This document shows positions 17,617 through 26,597 of a DNA stretch of 64,000 nt, in pieces. The position numbers and the translations under genes were made by a program. Below the pieces are notes generated by a model. The model did no database searches. It saw only the letters and a list, made by a program, of their open reading frames with translations, and had not been told where the DNA came from. Positions within the stretch are counted from its first letter, which is position 1. Every line of letters begins with the position of its first letter. The stretch is from assembly GCA_021648845.1 (NCBI GenBank), contig JAKJHY010000013.1:1-64000 (forward strand), in the 5' to 3' direction. This DNA is from Mycobacterium sp. MBM. Its GTDB lineage: Bacteria > Actinomycetota > Actinomycetes > Mycobacteriales > Mycobacteriaceae.

Positions 17617-17880
17617 TCAAATGCAACCGCTGACACAGGGGTCGACCGGTAGGGCCGACTCCGGCGCCAAAATACCTTCGCCGGAATGGTTTTGGCTGTA
17701 GTCGATATCTCCGTCCAGAGACGGGGCTATCGGGACGAACCGACACAACAGCGAAACCGTCAGTGGACACGGTTCGTCCACCGGTTCGGCGTGACCCGGC
17801 GCCGCCAACACCACCGCGCCGATACCTGCCGCGGCAACCAGGGACGGCACCCAAAATGTCGCCACGGTAGGGATTCTCAT
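17617..17880 (-). CDS. small secreted protein of unknown function
   Basis: This 87-residue protein has a signal peptide ending near APGHAEPVDE. The short mature part contains CPLTVSLLCRFVPIAP and a terminal CVSGCI, so it has four Cys. Its ATG overlaps the stop of the membrane protein upstream (ATGA), which supports it as a real gene. Similar short Cys-containing exported proteins are common in mycobacteria. Confidence 0.65.
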   Translation of the reverse strand: MRIPTVATFWVPSLVAAAGIGAVVLAAPGHAEPVDEPCPLTVSLLCRFVPIAPSLDGDIDYSQNHSGEGILAPESALPVDPCVSGCI

Positions 17881-18632
17881 CCAATCGACTCCGCCTCAAG
17901 ACGACGCAGTGCGCGGAAGGCATATGGGGTCAGAACCGCGATCAGCACGAAGAACATCACGAATACCGCCCAGAAATTCAGGACTCCGTGCCAGGCGAAC
18001 GGCCCGGTGCGCACAAACGGAACCACACTGAGCGGCAGGTACACCAGCGCGGTCAGGAAGCACACGTAACCCACCCACCGCGGAAACAAGGGTACGGCGC
18101 GGCGATCGGCCACGATGGCGATTCCGATCGCCATGCTCTGCAGGAACGAGAACATGAAGGTGAGATCGAAGAACAACCAACCGAAGTCGTACAGCGTGTG
18201 AACGGTCTCATCTGACCGAGTCTCGGCGCGGAAGGCCGCGGTCTGCCAGACCACCGCCGGAACCGCGGTCACGACCCCGGTCATCAGACCACCGATCAGC
18301 TCGGTCATGGACAACGGACCCATCGGGCCTTCCATCCGCCCGATGATCTTCGACAGCACGATGCTCCAGGTGTAGTAACAGGGGGCACCGATGACCATGA
18401 GCACCATTCCGAGCCGAATCGCAGTCTCGTGCTCGCGAAAATAGCCGGCGATGGCGGCAGCATCGAGGTCTTGTCCCGGCGGTGGCCAGAACCCGGCGAA
18501 CACAGCGAAACCCAGCAGCCCGAAACCGACATACAGACACACCGACCAGAGGCCGACGCGTAGCATCCGGAAATCGGCGCGCTGCCTGGCCCGATCATCA
18601 TCGGTGAGCGTCGAACCGATGGTCGCCGTCAT
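17877..18632 (-). CDS. integral membrane protein, six to seven helices
   Basis: This 251-residue protein has an N-terminal charged segment, then hydrophobic helices at about 28-48, 75-95, 110-135, 155-180, 190-210 and 220-240. It carries the local signature RWVGYVCFLTA. It shares its helix pattern and the motif family PRWVGY with the protein at 40086-40805, so they look like paralogues. No known transporter motif is visible. It is followed by, and overlaps, a small secreted protein. Confidence 0.7.
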   Translation of the reverse strand: MTATIGSTLTDDDRARQRADFRMLRVGLWSVCLYVGFGLLGFAVFAGFWPPPGQDLDAAAIAGYFREHETAIRLGMVLMVIGAPCYYTWSIVLSKIIGRMEGPMGPLSMTELIGGLMTGVVTAVPAVVWQTAAFRAETRSDETVHTLYDFGWLFFDLTFMFSFLQSMAIGIAIVADRRAVPLFPRWVGYVCFLTALVYLPLSVVPFVRTGPFAWHGVLNFWAVFVMFFVLIAVLTPYAFRALRRLEAESIG

Positions 18633-18712
18633 GGTGCCCTCCCTTAGCGCGCCGCACTTCGCGAATCGCTGCGATCCGCCGAGTCGTCATCGTAATCGAA
18701 TTTGAATTAGAT

Positions 18713-19279
18713 TTAACGCTGAATGGCGATACCGGCCGGCCCAGACGAACCGGCTTGCTCTTCGATCAATCCCACCAGTGCCCGCAAGATGGATTCGAGA
18801 CCATCGAGATCCGGCGCGAGGGCGGCCTGCTCGTAGCCGACCAGCAGATAGAGGGCGGCATCGGCGAATCGGCCGGCCCGATTTTCGTCGACCCCGAGTT
18901 CACGCGCCGCGTCGAACACCACACGATGCCGCAACCGGTCGACCTCGTGCTGAATTGCGGCGACCTCTGGAGTCACCCGACCCCAGGACCGTATCGCACA
19001 CTCGGCCTGATGGTTCAGCCGCAACGCGATATCGACGAGCCCCTCGATCCGCCGTCGCGGATCCGAGTTCTCGCAGATCTGCTGGAGTTGCGCGAGCGTG
19101 CCATTGACCTTCCAATACCCGATGAGCTGGCTTCGGTAATCTGCCCAGCTGTCGAAGAAGTGATAGAACGATCCCGACGTGACCCCCAGCCGCCGGCACA
19201 CCTCCGCCAGTTTGAAGGCGAGATGACCCTGCTCGCCGAGCACTGCGAGCCCGACCAGCAGATAGTCTTCCCGGGTCAC
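18713..19279 (-). CDS. TetR-family transcriptional regulator
   Basis: This 188-residue protein has an N-terminal helix-turn-helix (about 1-50, with LAEVCRRLGVTSGSFYHFF) and an all-helical ligand domain. It differs from the two close TetR paralogues at 20471 and 26812: its HTH reads SGSFYHFF rather than APAIYYYF. It is divergent from the phosphotransferase gene at 19406, and an AT-rich 18-bp element lies between them. Confidence 0.88.
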   Translation of the reverse strand: MTREDYLLVGLAVLGEQGHLAFKLAEVCRRLGVTSGSFYHFFDSWADYRSQLIGYWKVNGTLAQLQQICENSDPRRRIEGLVDIALRLNHQAECAIRSWGRVTPEVAAIQHEVDRLRHRVVFDAARELGVDENRAGRFADAALYLLVGYEQAALAPDLDGLESILRALVGLIEEQAGSSGPAGIAIQR

Positions 19280-19310
19280 TGCGCGCCACGGGGTCGATAC
19301 ACCCCACCGA

Positions 19311-19328
19311 TTCTAATTCATGATAAAT
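19311..19328. promoter_or_regulatory. AT-rich 18-bp element, copy 1
   Basis: TTCTAATTCATGATAAAT matches the shared element (minus strand ATTTATCATGAATTAGAA). It lies in the divergent region between a TetR gene (start 19279) and the phosphotransferase gene (start 19406). Confidence 0.6.
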
Positions 19329-19405
19329 ACTGTTGAGAAGTAGCTCGCCATGAACCGCACGCGGGACCGCCCGCCACCACACCGTCAGTCCGATGGAGAT
19401 GCGTT

Positions 19406-20464
19406 ATGACTGTCCAAGCACAGGCCTGCACCGACGACGGTGGCGACGACTCGGGGATGTGGACGCAGCCCACCGCCGTGGCGACGTGGCTGCTCGCCCA
19501 GGACTCCGTCGTCACCGCTCCGTTGACCATCACGAGGGTCGGTATCGGGCAATCGAACATCACCACACTGGTCGTCGACGCCGACGGCCGGGAGTGGGTG
19601 ATGCGCGAACCGCCGGCGGGCATCGCGTCCGGTTCGACCCACAACCTGGACCGGGAGGCGCAGATCCTGCGCGCGTTGGCGCACGCCGACGTGCCCGTGC
19701 CGCATGTCGTCGGTACCGGTCTGAGTCCGGCCGGAACACCGTTCCTGGTCATGGAGCGGATCGCCGGTTCGGCACTGGAAACCGAAGAAGACGCCCGCTC
19801 GCTCACGGTGACCCAGCGGCATGCGTTGGGCACCTCGGTCGCCACGACCCTCGCCGCACTACACCGCCTTGACCCCGCGATCCTGGGCATCAAGATATCG
19901 AGCGACCCCTATCTGGTCCGGCAGATCCGTCGGGTGACGGCCGCGCGGGACCATGTTCCCGCCGCAAGCCGTCACGATGCCGACTGGGCGGCCGTGCGGG
20001 ACAGGTTGGTCGATCACCTGCCCCAGGATCCGCCGGCGGTGATCATGCACGGTGACTATCGGCTGTCCAACCTGCTGGTCGCTGACGGCCGGATCACCGC
20101 CGTGCTGGACTGGGAGCTGTGCACCATCGGGGATCCGCTCGCAGATCTCGCATGGCTGCTCGACGATTGGCGGCCCGCCGATGAGCCCGCCATCGCGATG
20201 CCCAGCCCCACCCGGGCTGGGGGCTTCCCGGATCGCGCCGAAATGATCGCGATCTACCGCGATATCACCGGTCACCGGGTCGATGATCTCGACTACTACC
20301 GCGCGTTCACCCAGTGGCGGGCGGCAAGCCTGCTCGACGGCGTCCGTTCCCGTCGGATGTCGGGAGCATTGGGAACGCACGCCGCCGTCGATCCGGATGC
20401 ACTCGACGATTCCATCGGGGTCCTGCTGACCTCGGCACGCGAGCACCTGCGCGGCATCGGATAA
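19406..20464 (+). CDS. APH-fold phosphotransferase-like protein (ACAD10/FadE36-type)
   Basis: This 352-residue protein has the aminoglycoside-phosphotransferase fold. The nucleotide-loop lobe is N-terminal (GIGQSNITTLVV), the catalytic loop reads HGDYRLSNLL and the metal-binding segment VLDWELCTIGDPLADL. Relatives sit beside acyl-CoA dehydrogenases in actinobacteria and are often labelled FadE36; they may phosphorylate hydroxyacyl-CoA intermediates before elimination. Convergent with the TetR at 20471, six bases apart. Confidence 0.82.
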   Translation: MTVQAQACTDDGGDDSGMWTQPTAVATWLLAQDSVVTAPLTITRVGIGQSNITTLVVDADGREWVMREPPAGIASGSTHNLDREAQILRALAHADVPVPHVVGTGLSPAGTPFLVMERIAGSALETEEDARSLTVTQRHALGTSVATTLAALHRLDPAILGIKISSDPYLVRQIRRVTAARDHVPAASRHDADWAAVRDRLVDHLPQDPPAVIMHGDYRLSNLLVADGRITAVLDWELCTIGDPLADLAWLLDDWRPADEPAIAMPSPTRAGGFPDRAEMIAIYRDITGHRVDDLDYYRAFTQWRAASLLDGVRSRRMSGALGTHAAVDPDALDDSIGVLLTSAREHLRGIG

Positions 20465-20470
20465 CCCGCA

Positions 20471-21133
20471 TCAGCGGTGCGCGACGTCGGCAACACCGTG
20501 TCGGATGATGGATTGAGCGTTCTCGACCACCGCGTCGATCGGAGCGCGACGCGGATTCCACCACTCCACCGCCCAATTCAACGCCCCGAGCACGAGCATC
20601 TGCGCGATGTAGAGATCGAGGTCGGGACGTAGCATGCCGTCTCGCGCCACGTCGTTGATCAACCGCCGCCAGATATCGCCGTAGCGTTCCTCCTCGAGAA
20701 TCTGCCTCTTGCGTATCTCCTGCGGCACCTGCCCGGCGTTTCGGATCGCCGCCGTCGTGTAGTCCGAGATCTCCAATTCGTGTCGCAGATGAGCCTCCGC
20801 GGCAACCAGCAACCGGTCCAGGGCCGGCGTGCCGTCGGGAATCTCTTCGAGCACCGAAGCCACATGCTCACGCATATCCGCGATGCCCGCCCACATCACC
20901 TCTTCGATCAGTTCCTCGCGGGACGGAAAGTAGTAATAGATGGCAGGCGCTTGGAGATCCGCTGCCGCCGCGACGTCGGTCAGCCGCAGGCCCGCGTAAC
21001 CATGCTCAGACAGCACGCGAGCGGCGGCGTCGAGGATGCGCTTTCGCGTCAAAGCCGACTTGGATTCGTGCTCCGAGTCGCTCGGATCCACCCGATCCGC
21101 CGACGTCGGGGGCCGATTGCTGTGCCTGGGCAT
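20471..21133 (-). CDS. TetR-family regulator, paralogue A of the island
   Basis: The ATG at 21133 gives 220 residues; a longer frame to 21289 has a Phe-rich start unlike the family. The HTH (about 28-75) contains RILDAAARVLSEHGYAGLRL and AADLQAPAIYYYFPSREEL, almost the same as the TetR at 26812. The ligand domain also matches (LGALNWAVEWWNPRR). A pair this similar probably binds the same or overlapping operators. Its own upstream region holds a copy of the AT-rich element at 21248-21265. Confidence 0.88.
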   Translation of the reverse strand: MPRHSNRPPTSADRVDPSDSEHESKSALTRKRILDAAARVLSEHGYAGLRLTDVAAAADLQAPAIYYYFPSREELIEEVMWAGIADMREHVASVLEEIPDGTPALDRLLVAAEAHLRHELEISDYTTAAIRNAGQVPQEIRKRQILEEERYGDIWRRLINDVARDGMLRPDLDLYIAQMLVLGALNWAVEWWNPRRAPIDAVVENAQSIIRHGVADVAHR

Positions 21134-21445
21134 TCCGACATGATACGGCCGGATTCGGGCGGGTCGGTCGACATCCGGCCGGGACGGCGACGCAGGCACT
21201 GCCGGTCGGCGTCTGGACACATGACCGGCTGACCTTGTCCTGAAAAAAATGAACCTGAAATAAAAAAAGCTTGACCAAACCGCGCGCATTGCGCAGAGTT
21301 GACGAGTGGCCCCGCCGTGCGGACGCGACGGACGCTCAAGTACGCCACCACCCGGAGCTCGATGAGATCACGCCTGCGCGAGCAGCGATCGGTCGGCGCC
21401 TGTGAGCATCACCAGCTGAGCACACCCTGAATCGGAGCGACGACC
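21134..21445. other. intergenic region between divergent genes
   Basis: This 312-base region separates the TetR at 20471 from the truncated secreted gene at 21446. It contains one AT-rich regulatory element (21248-21265) and otherwise nothing I can name. Confidence 0.5.
21248..21265. promoter_or_regulatory. AT-rich 18-bp element, copy 2 (diverged)
   Basis: AATGAACCTGAAATAAAA follows the shared pattern with substitutions in the left half. It lies about 115 bases upstream of the TetR at 20471, consistent with autoregulation. Confidence 0.5.
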
Positions 21446-21703
21446 ATGCGCACATCGGCATCGGATGCCTCGAGCGCGCCGCACCTTCGCCGTGGCGTCC
21501 TGCTGACCGCTGCCCTACCGATCGCGGTCCTCGGCGCGGCTACCGCGCATCCGGACAACCGGAGACTGAACGAGAGCGTCATCGCCAATGTCTACACCGT
21601 GCCACGTCAGGCGGGCTGTCCGACCGAGATCACCATGACTACTCACCCAGGCGCCGGCGAGCTCATCAGCACCGCCGACACGCACACCCGAGGAACCGGA
21701 TGA
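21446..21703 (+). pseudogene. truncated N-terminal remnant of a secreted CAP-like protein
   Basis: The 85-residue frame starts with a signal peptide (RRGVLLTAALPIAVLGAATA). It continues with DNRRLNESVIANVYTV and QAGC, which match the N-terminus of a family of secreted mycobacterial CAP-domain proteins as I remember them. The CAP domain that should follow (about 100 more residues) is missing: the frame ends after a degenerate stretch at 21703, five bases before the thioesterase start. It may be a decaying gene, or a short secreted protein in its own right. Confidence 0.45.
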
Positions 21704-21707
21704 ATAC

Positions 21708-22574
21708 ATGACCACTGCCCTAGATACCCGCGCCGGGTGCATGGTCGGGGACCCCACATCGGTCGAAGCTCGCTTCGGCTTGCACGACTGTCATACCACC
21801 GCCGGTGGAAATCGTTGCGCGTTCCGGATTCCACCGTGGGCCCGCGACCGGTCAGGGCGGCCACGGGTGGGCGCATTGATGGTGTTGGCCGACCACATTC
21901 TCGGCGAATTGCCCTACCGGAACAGACCGCCGAAAACCTGGACCCTCACCGGGGAATTGACCATCGACATCGTCAGCGCGGTTCCGCTGGACGGGGAGCT
22001 GTTCGCCGAAGCTCGTACGGTGGCCCGTCGTTCCGAGACGTTCGTCGAATGTCGCATCACCGACCGCACAGGCGACATCGTGGCATCGGGTACTACGCGA
22101 AGCGTCACCACCGCCGCCATCACGGCAGATCCGCCGGCCGCCACCGCCGCACCCCCAGATGCACGGCCGGAGGCGGGTGATATCGATTGCGTTCTCGGCC
22201 TCAGCTATCGGCAATCCGGCGACCTGCTACAGGTTGTGCTTGCCGATCCCGACGGCTGGGTCAACGGGTTCGGGATCATGCACGGAGGGGTGTCCGCATG
22301 CGTCACCGAACTGGCTGGCGCCGAATACGTCGGCGCACGTAACCCGGATCTGCACACCGCGCACGTTCACACCACCTACCTACGTCCGGTTGTCGTCGGG
22401 TCCCCCTATGTCGCAACGGTTCGCCCTTATCTCATCGGTAGGTCCTCGGCCGTCGTAGAAGTTCTCGGCCACGGCGGCTCCGGAGAGCTGTGCACCGTGT
22501 CCACGGTGACCGCCCGTCGGCTGGGTTTCGCCGACCGGGTATCCACACCGGCAACACCAATGCGCCCTCGATGA
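21708..22574 (+). CDS. double-hotdog acyl-CoA thioesterase
   Basis: This 288-residue protein has two hotdog halves. The N-terminal one (about 20-135) contains RVGALMVLADHILGEL. The C-terminal one (about 160-280) has the PaaI-type motif GFGIMHGGVSACVTELAGA, whose HGG region normally binds and hydrolyses thioesters. It would release CoA from an acyl intermediate of the pathway. It begins just after the truncated gene at 21446. Confidence 0.8.
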   Translation: MTTALDTRAGCMVGDPTSVEARFGLHDCHTTAGGNRCAFRIPPWARDRSGRPRVGALMVLADHILGELPYRNRPPKTWTLTGELTIDIVSAVPLDGELFAEARTVARRSETFVECRITDRTGDIVASGTTRSVTTAAITADPPAATAAPPDARPEAGDIDCVLGLSYRQSGDLLQVVLADPDGWVNGFGIMHGGVSACVTELAGAEYVGARNPDLHTAHVHTTYLRPVVVGSPYVATVRPYLIGRSSAVVEVLGHGGSGELCTVSTVTARRLGFADRVSTPATPMRPR

Positions 22575-22636
22575 TGATCGGCTATCGCGCCGCCGACGTC
22601 ATTCTGCACGGCTGACCTTTTCACGCAGGAGTCGCA

Positions 22637-23125
22637 GTGTCTTCACCCGGAAACCCGCTACCCCAGCGCCGGCGGCGATCGTTGGCCATGGACCGTTCGG
22701 AAGTCGACTCGTTCCTCGGGGCCCAGCGGACCTGCCGAGTCGGCACCGTATCGGGAAGTGGCCAACCCCACGTGACCCCGTTGTGGTTTGCCTGGGACGG
22801 CACCGCGCTGTGGTTGTACTCGATTGTGGACAGCCAGCGTTGGGCCGACATCGCTCGTGACCCCCGGGTGAGCGTCGTGATCGACGACGGAGACCGCTAC
22901 GGGGAGCTGCGTGGCGTGGAAATCCTCGGTAGCGCACAGACTGTGGGCGAGGTTCCGCGGACCACCATCCCCGACCCGCAGTTGGCCACACCGGAGCAGC
23001 TGTTCGCGGAGAAGTATTTCGGATCCGCAGACTTCGTCGGCGACGGTCGCCACGCATGGCTGCGGATCATCCCGAACCGGCTGCGCAGCTGGGACTTCCG
23101 TAAGATCGGACAGCGGCCGGCATGA
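22637..23125 (+). CDS. pyridoxamine-phosphate-oxidase-like flavin/F420 protein
   Basis: This 162-residue split-barrel protein starts at a GTG. It has TVSGSGQPHVTPLWFAWDG, the family's first strands, and SQRWADIARDPRVSVVIDDG, which lines the cofactor site. Members bind FMN or F420 and reduce diverse substrates. It converges on the FAD oxidoreductase at 23152 with a 26-base gap. Confidence 0.8.
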   Translation: MSSPGNPLPQRRRRSLAMDRSEVDSFLGAQRTCRVGTVSGSGQPHVTPLWFAWDGTALWLYSIVDSQRWADIARDPRVSVVIDDGDRYGELRGVEILGSAQTVGEVPRTTIPDPQLATPEQLFAEKYFGSADFVGDGRHAWLRIIPNRLRSWDFRKIGQRPA

Positions 23126-23151
23126 ATCGGTCCGTCCCGACCGCCCCGACC

Positions 23152-24438
23152 TCACCCCTCCAGTAGCTGGCGGGCCGCTCGTTCCCCGCTCACCACAGCG
23201 GTCTCGACGCCTAGGTGGGCCAGATAGTCACCGGCCAGCCGGATTGGCGGAGGCATCGACGCCCGCAGGGCACGCATGCGCGCATAATGGCCGGGCGGGC
23301 AGGTCGCCAGTGCGCGATCGAAGCGGAACACCTCTGCGTGCGGCCGCGGATATCCCGAACCGAGAATCTCCCCCACGTGTCGTAGGGCGAGGACGATGAG
23401 TTCGTCGTCGTCGAGGCGCCTGGTGGCCTCGCTGGAGAAGTACGAATCGGTCATCCGGGCCCCGGCGGGTACCGGAGCCGGCGTGCGGGCGGTCTTCACA
23501 ATCGTCCCGAGAATGTCCCGCGGCCCGGCGCCGACCGGCAGCAACATCTCGAATGCGTTGTCGGGCCATGGATCCCGGCCCCAACGCAGGTTGACGTGAG
23601 CCATCGATGCGTACGGGGCCTCCGTCAACACCCGGCGGGCATCTGCTGAGACACTATCGCCGAGCAGCCCCGCCGCGGTGGCCGAATCGGTGGCCACCAC
23701 GACACCCGCGGCCGGTAGCGACGTCCCGTCTGCGACTCCCACGAGTACCGACCCGTCGGGTCGGACGCTCACCGAGGTTGCCTCGGTGCCCAGGCGCACC
23801 TGCGCACCCCTGGCCAGCTCTGCGCACAGGCTTCCCATACCCGCGCGCGGCAGAAGGAACTTGGCGCGGTGGGCACGTTTCATCAATCCCTGGAGGTACG
23901 GGATCGACAGATCTCGGCAGTCGGTGCCGAACGACGGTTCGATGAGGGGACGCACGAAGCACTCGAAGAGGTTGTCGCCCAGCCGGCGACGCGCCCAGCT
24001 CTCCATGTCCTCACCGGTGTCAAACGCTGCCAGGCTGTCGGTCTCGAACGGGTCGGGCGCCCAGGACACGATCGTCTGTAGCGCACGCGCAGCCAAGCGC
24101 ACCTTGTCCCCGGTGGACAGCAGTGACGACGCGAGCACCGACGGGATGTAGTCGTAGCGGATGGCGTGCAGCCGTTTGCCGTCCCACAAGCCGGCCAGCG
24201 GCGACCACCCGGTCAGCAGATCACTGCAGCCCGCGTCGGCCAGCATCGCGATCGTCCTGTCATAGGAATTCAACAGGTAGATGGCACCAACCTCGACGTC
24301 GAACCCACCCCGCGCCACGGTGCGGGTCCGGCCGCCGAGCGTATCGCCGGCCTCCAGCAGGGTTACCGGTCTCCCGGAATGTGCCAGAGTCGCCGCGGCG
24401 GCGCAGCCCGCCATGCCGCCTCCTATGATCACGTACAC
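23152..24438 (-). CDS. FAD-dependent amine-oxidase/phytoene-desaturase-like oxidoreductase
   Basis: This 428-residue flavoprotein starts at a GTG with AGGAAA upstream. A Rossmann motif (YVIIGGGMAGCAAAATLA) and the RT-type FAD motif (GGRTRTVARGGFDVEVGA) are at the N-terminus, and a terminal FAD loop (IRLAGDYLAHLGVETAVVSG) closes the fold. It resembles the protein at 41016 over its length (METW-type segment MESWARRRLGDNLFE; VRPLIEP). Likely substrates are unsaturated or hydroxylated terpenoid or lipid rings; specificity is unknown. It is followed upstream by oxidase III/IV-like genes. Confidence 0.82.
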   Translation of the reverse strand: MYVIIGGGMAGCAAAATLAHSGRPVTLLEAGDTLGGRTRTVARGGFDVEVGAIYLLNSYDRTIAMLADAGCSDLLTGWSPLAGLWDGKRLHAIRYDYIPSVLASSLLSTGDKVRLAARALQTIVSWAPDPFETDSLAAFDTGEDMESWARRRLGDNLFECFVRPLIEPSFGTDCRDLSIPYLQGLMKRAHRAKFLLPRAGMGSLCAELARGAQVRLGTEATSVSVRPDGSVLVGVADGTSLPAAGVVVATDSATAAGLLGDSVSADARRVLTEAPYASMAHVNLRWGRDPWPDNAFEMLLPVGAGPRDILGTIVKTARTPAPVPAGARMTDSYFSSEATRRLDDDELIVLALRHVGEILGSGYPRPHAEVFRFDRALATCPPGHYARMRALRASMPPPIRLAGDYLAHLGVETAVVSGERAARQLLEG

Positions 24439-24484
24439 GGCGACGTTTCCTCTTTCCGACGCTGGGGATAGCTGACCGGCTGCG

Positions 24485-24754
24485 TCATGCCAGCAGGTAG
24501 AAACCTATGAGCAGCAACCCGACCACGATGGTCCAGATGCCGGACACCGCGCGCAGCGCGATCGGCGCGTCGCGCAGCTCCATGAAGTACCGGCCGACGA
24601 AATGCACCTTGGCAAAGGCGATCACGATGATGATGATCGCAGCGCTGCGATCACCCAATTCGTGTCCGACGCCAAGGATCCAGGATGCGACGGTGGCCGC
24701 GACGAGGACGAACCAGACAACCGTGATGCGGTCACGCAGAAGACTTGTCAGCAT
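24485..24754 (-). CDS. cytochrome-oxidase subunit IV-like small membrane protein
   Basis: This 89-residue protein starts at an ATG that overlaps the stop of the upstream subunit III-like gene. Three hydrophobic helices include a Lys/His segment (AFAKVHFVGRYFMEL) typical of bacterial COX4/CyoD/NorF-like proteins. With subunit III it makes a pair lacking any catalytic subunit I or II in this window. An accessory role in an oxidase or a membrane electron-transfer complex is possible. Confidence 0.75.
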   Translation of the reverse strand: MLTSLLRDRITVVWFVLVAATVASWILGVGHELGDRSAAIIIIVIAFAKVHFVGRYFMELRDAPIALRAVSGIWTIVVGLLLIGFYLLA

Positions 24755-25386
24755 TATCTCACCAAGTAGAGGAGCGGGAAGATGACGATCCACAGCAGGT
24801 CGACCATATGCCAGAAGCAGGCTGCGCCCTCCAGGTAGCGCTGCTCGCGCTCACCGCGCGTAGGCCGACGGGTCAGGGTGACCATGAACCACAACAGCGC
24901 GAGCCCGATCACCACGTGCAGCAGGTGCAGCCCGGTCATCACGTAGAAGTACATGAAGAAATCGTTGGTGGCGGGCACCAGGTCCATCGAGATCTTCTGG
25001 CCGTACTCGATCGCCTTGTTGACGATGAACGCCACCCCGCACGCCATCGCGCCGTAGAGAAGCCACCGCGCCAACGGCAACGCTCCACCGCGAACTGCCC
25101 GCAGAGCGGTCACCACCAACAGCGAACTGGTCAGCAGTACGAGGGTGTTGACGACACCGAATGTCTGGTTGAGCAGGAGCTGGGATCGGTTGAACTCCGC
25201 GGTATCGGCGCCGCGGTAGTACAGATAGACGCCGAAAAGCATGGCGAACACCGTCATGTCCCCGAAGATGAAGACCCACATGCCCTCTTCGCCGGGGAGA
25301 TGTCGCTGCCGTGGCACATCCACGCCTGCTCGAGTGTGCTTGGCGGTCGTCGGCATGCTGGCGCCCCTCGTCATTGATCGGACCAT
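24754..25386 (-). CDS. cytochrome c oxidase subunit III-like membrane protein (NorE/CtaE type)
   Basis: This protein of about 206-210 residues has several hydrophobic helices, and the motif EGMWVFIFGDMTVFAML matches the start of subunit III proteins of haem-copper oxidases. HMVDLLWIVIFPLLYL matches their last helix. Alternative starts are ATG at 25386 and 25374; neither has a ribosome site. Leaderless start at 25386 is plausible, because the AT-rich element ends TAAATT nine bases upstream. It is divergent from fadE at 25434. Confidence 0.82.
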   Translation of the reverse strand: MVRSMTRGASMPTTAKHTRAGVDVPRQRHLPGEEGMWVFIFGDMTVFAMLFGVYLYYRGADTAEFNRSQLLLNQTFGVVNTLVLLTSSLLVVTALRAVRGGALPLARWLLYGAMACGVAFIVNKAIEYGQKISMDLVPATNDFFMYFYVMTGLHLLHVVIGLALLWFMVTLTRRPTRGEREQRYLEGAACFWHMVDLLWIVIFPLLYLVR

Positions 25387-25396
25387 GCGACAACGA

Positions 25397-25414
25397 ATTT
25401 AACATGAAATAAAA
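25397..25414. promoter_or_regulatory. AT-rich 18-bp element, copy 3
   Basis: ATTTAACATGAAATAAAA sits in the 47-59 bp divergent gap between the oxidase III-like gene and fadE. On the minus strand it ends in TAAATT, a possible -10 for the oxidase gene. Confidence 0.68.
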
Positions 25415-25433
25415 AGTGGAGTACGGTATCGGC

Positions 25434-26597
25434 ATGGTGAGTCAGCTCAGCGAGGAAGAAAACCTGCTCGTCGACACCGTGCGCCAGTTCATCGATCGCG
25501 AGGTCCGACCGACGGTGCGCGACGTCGAGCACGCCAACGAGTACCCCGAGGCGTGGATCGAGCAGATGAAGCGCATCGGGATCTACGGGTTGGCCATTCC
25601 CGAGGAGTACGGCGGCACACCCGTATCCACAGCCTGCTACGTGCTGGTCACCCAGGAATTGGCGCGCGGTTGGATGAGCCTTGCCGGGGCAATGGGCGGA
25701 CACACCGTGGTGGCCAAACTGTTGTCCCAGTTCGGCACCGACGAACAGCGCCGGAAGTATCTTCCGGCGATGGCCAGCGGCGAGATGCGCGCCACGATGG
25801 CACTCACCGAACCCGGTGGCGGATCCGATCTGCAGGCCATGACCACCACGGCACTGCCCGCCCCCGACAATGACGGCGAACTCGCCATCAACGGGGCCAA
25901 GACCTGGATCTCCAACGCTCGCCGATCCGGGCTGATCGCCCTGCTGTGCAAGACCGATCCGAAGGCCACACCCAAACACACCGGGATCTCGGTCGTCCTC
26001 GTCGAACACGGCGACGGCCTGACAGTGTCGCGCGACCTGCCCAAACTCGGATACAAGGGGGTGGAGAGCTGCGAGCTGTCCTTCGACAACTGTCGAGTGC
26101 CGGCCGGTGCCGTTCTGGGTGGTGTGCCCGGCAGGGGCTTCAGCCAGATGATGCGCGGGCTGGAGACCGGACGAATCCAGGTCGCATCCCGCGCCCTCGG
26201 TGTCGCGACCGCAGCCCTGGAGGACTCGCTGGCCTACGCCCAGGAACGGGAGAGCTTCGGCCAGCCCATCTGGAAACACCAGGCCATCGGTCATTACCTC
26301 GCCGATATGGCCACGAAGCTGACCGCCGCCCGCCAGCTGACGCTGCACGCCGCACAGTGCTACGACAGCGGACGACGTGCCGACATGGAGGCCGGTATGG
26401 CGAAGCTGTTCGCCTCGGAGACAGCCATGGAGATCGCGCTCAATGCCGTGCGCATCCACGGCGGGTACGGCTACTCCACCGAATACGACGTGGAGCGATA
26501 CTTCCGCGATGCTCCGCTGATGATCGTCGGCGAGGGAACCAACGAGATCCAGCGCAACGTCATCGCCGCCCAACTCGTCTCACGCGGCACCATCTGA
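25434..26597 (+). CDS. acyl-CoA dehydrogenase
   Basis: This 387-residue FadE starts at the ATG 25434; a GTG at 25416 would overlap the regulatory element. It shows the family pattern GLAIPEEYGG, TEPGGGSDL (FAD/substrate binding) and a terminal GEGTNEIQRN carrying the catalytic-region Glu. It catalyses the first, FAD-dependent dehydrogenation of beta-oxidation. Divergent from the oxidase III/IV genes with a shared control element. Confidence 0.9.
   Translation: MVSQLSEEENLLVDTVRQFIDREVRPTVRDVEHANEYPEAWIEQMKRIGIYGLAIPEEYGGTPVSTACYVLVTQELARGWMSLAGAMGGHTVVAKLLSQFGTDEQRRKYLPAMASGEMRATMALTEPGGGSDLQAMTTTALPAPDNDGELAINGAKTWISNARRSGLIALLCKTDPKATPKHTGISVVLVEHGDGLTVSRDLPKLGYKGVESCELSFDNCRVPAGAVLGGVPGRGFSQMMRGLETGRIQVASRALGVATAALEDSLAYAQERESFGQPIWKHQAIGHYLADMATKLTAARQLTLHAAQCYDSGRRADMEAGMAKLFASETAMEIALNAVRIHGGYGYSTEYDVERYFRDAPLMIVGEGTNEIQRNVIAAQLVSRGTI

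Noticed and set aside
18699..18717. AT-rich patch at the end of a TetR gene (AATTTGAATTAGATTTAAC)
   Set aside because: It resembles the shared element only in part and overlaps the TetR stop codon, so I left it out of the ten sites.
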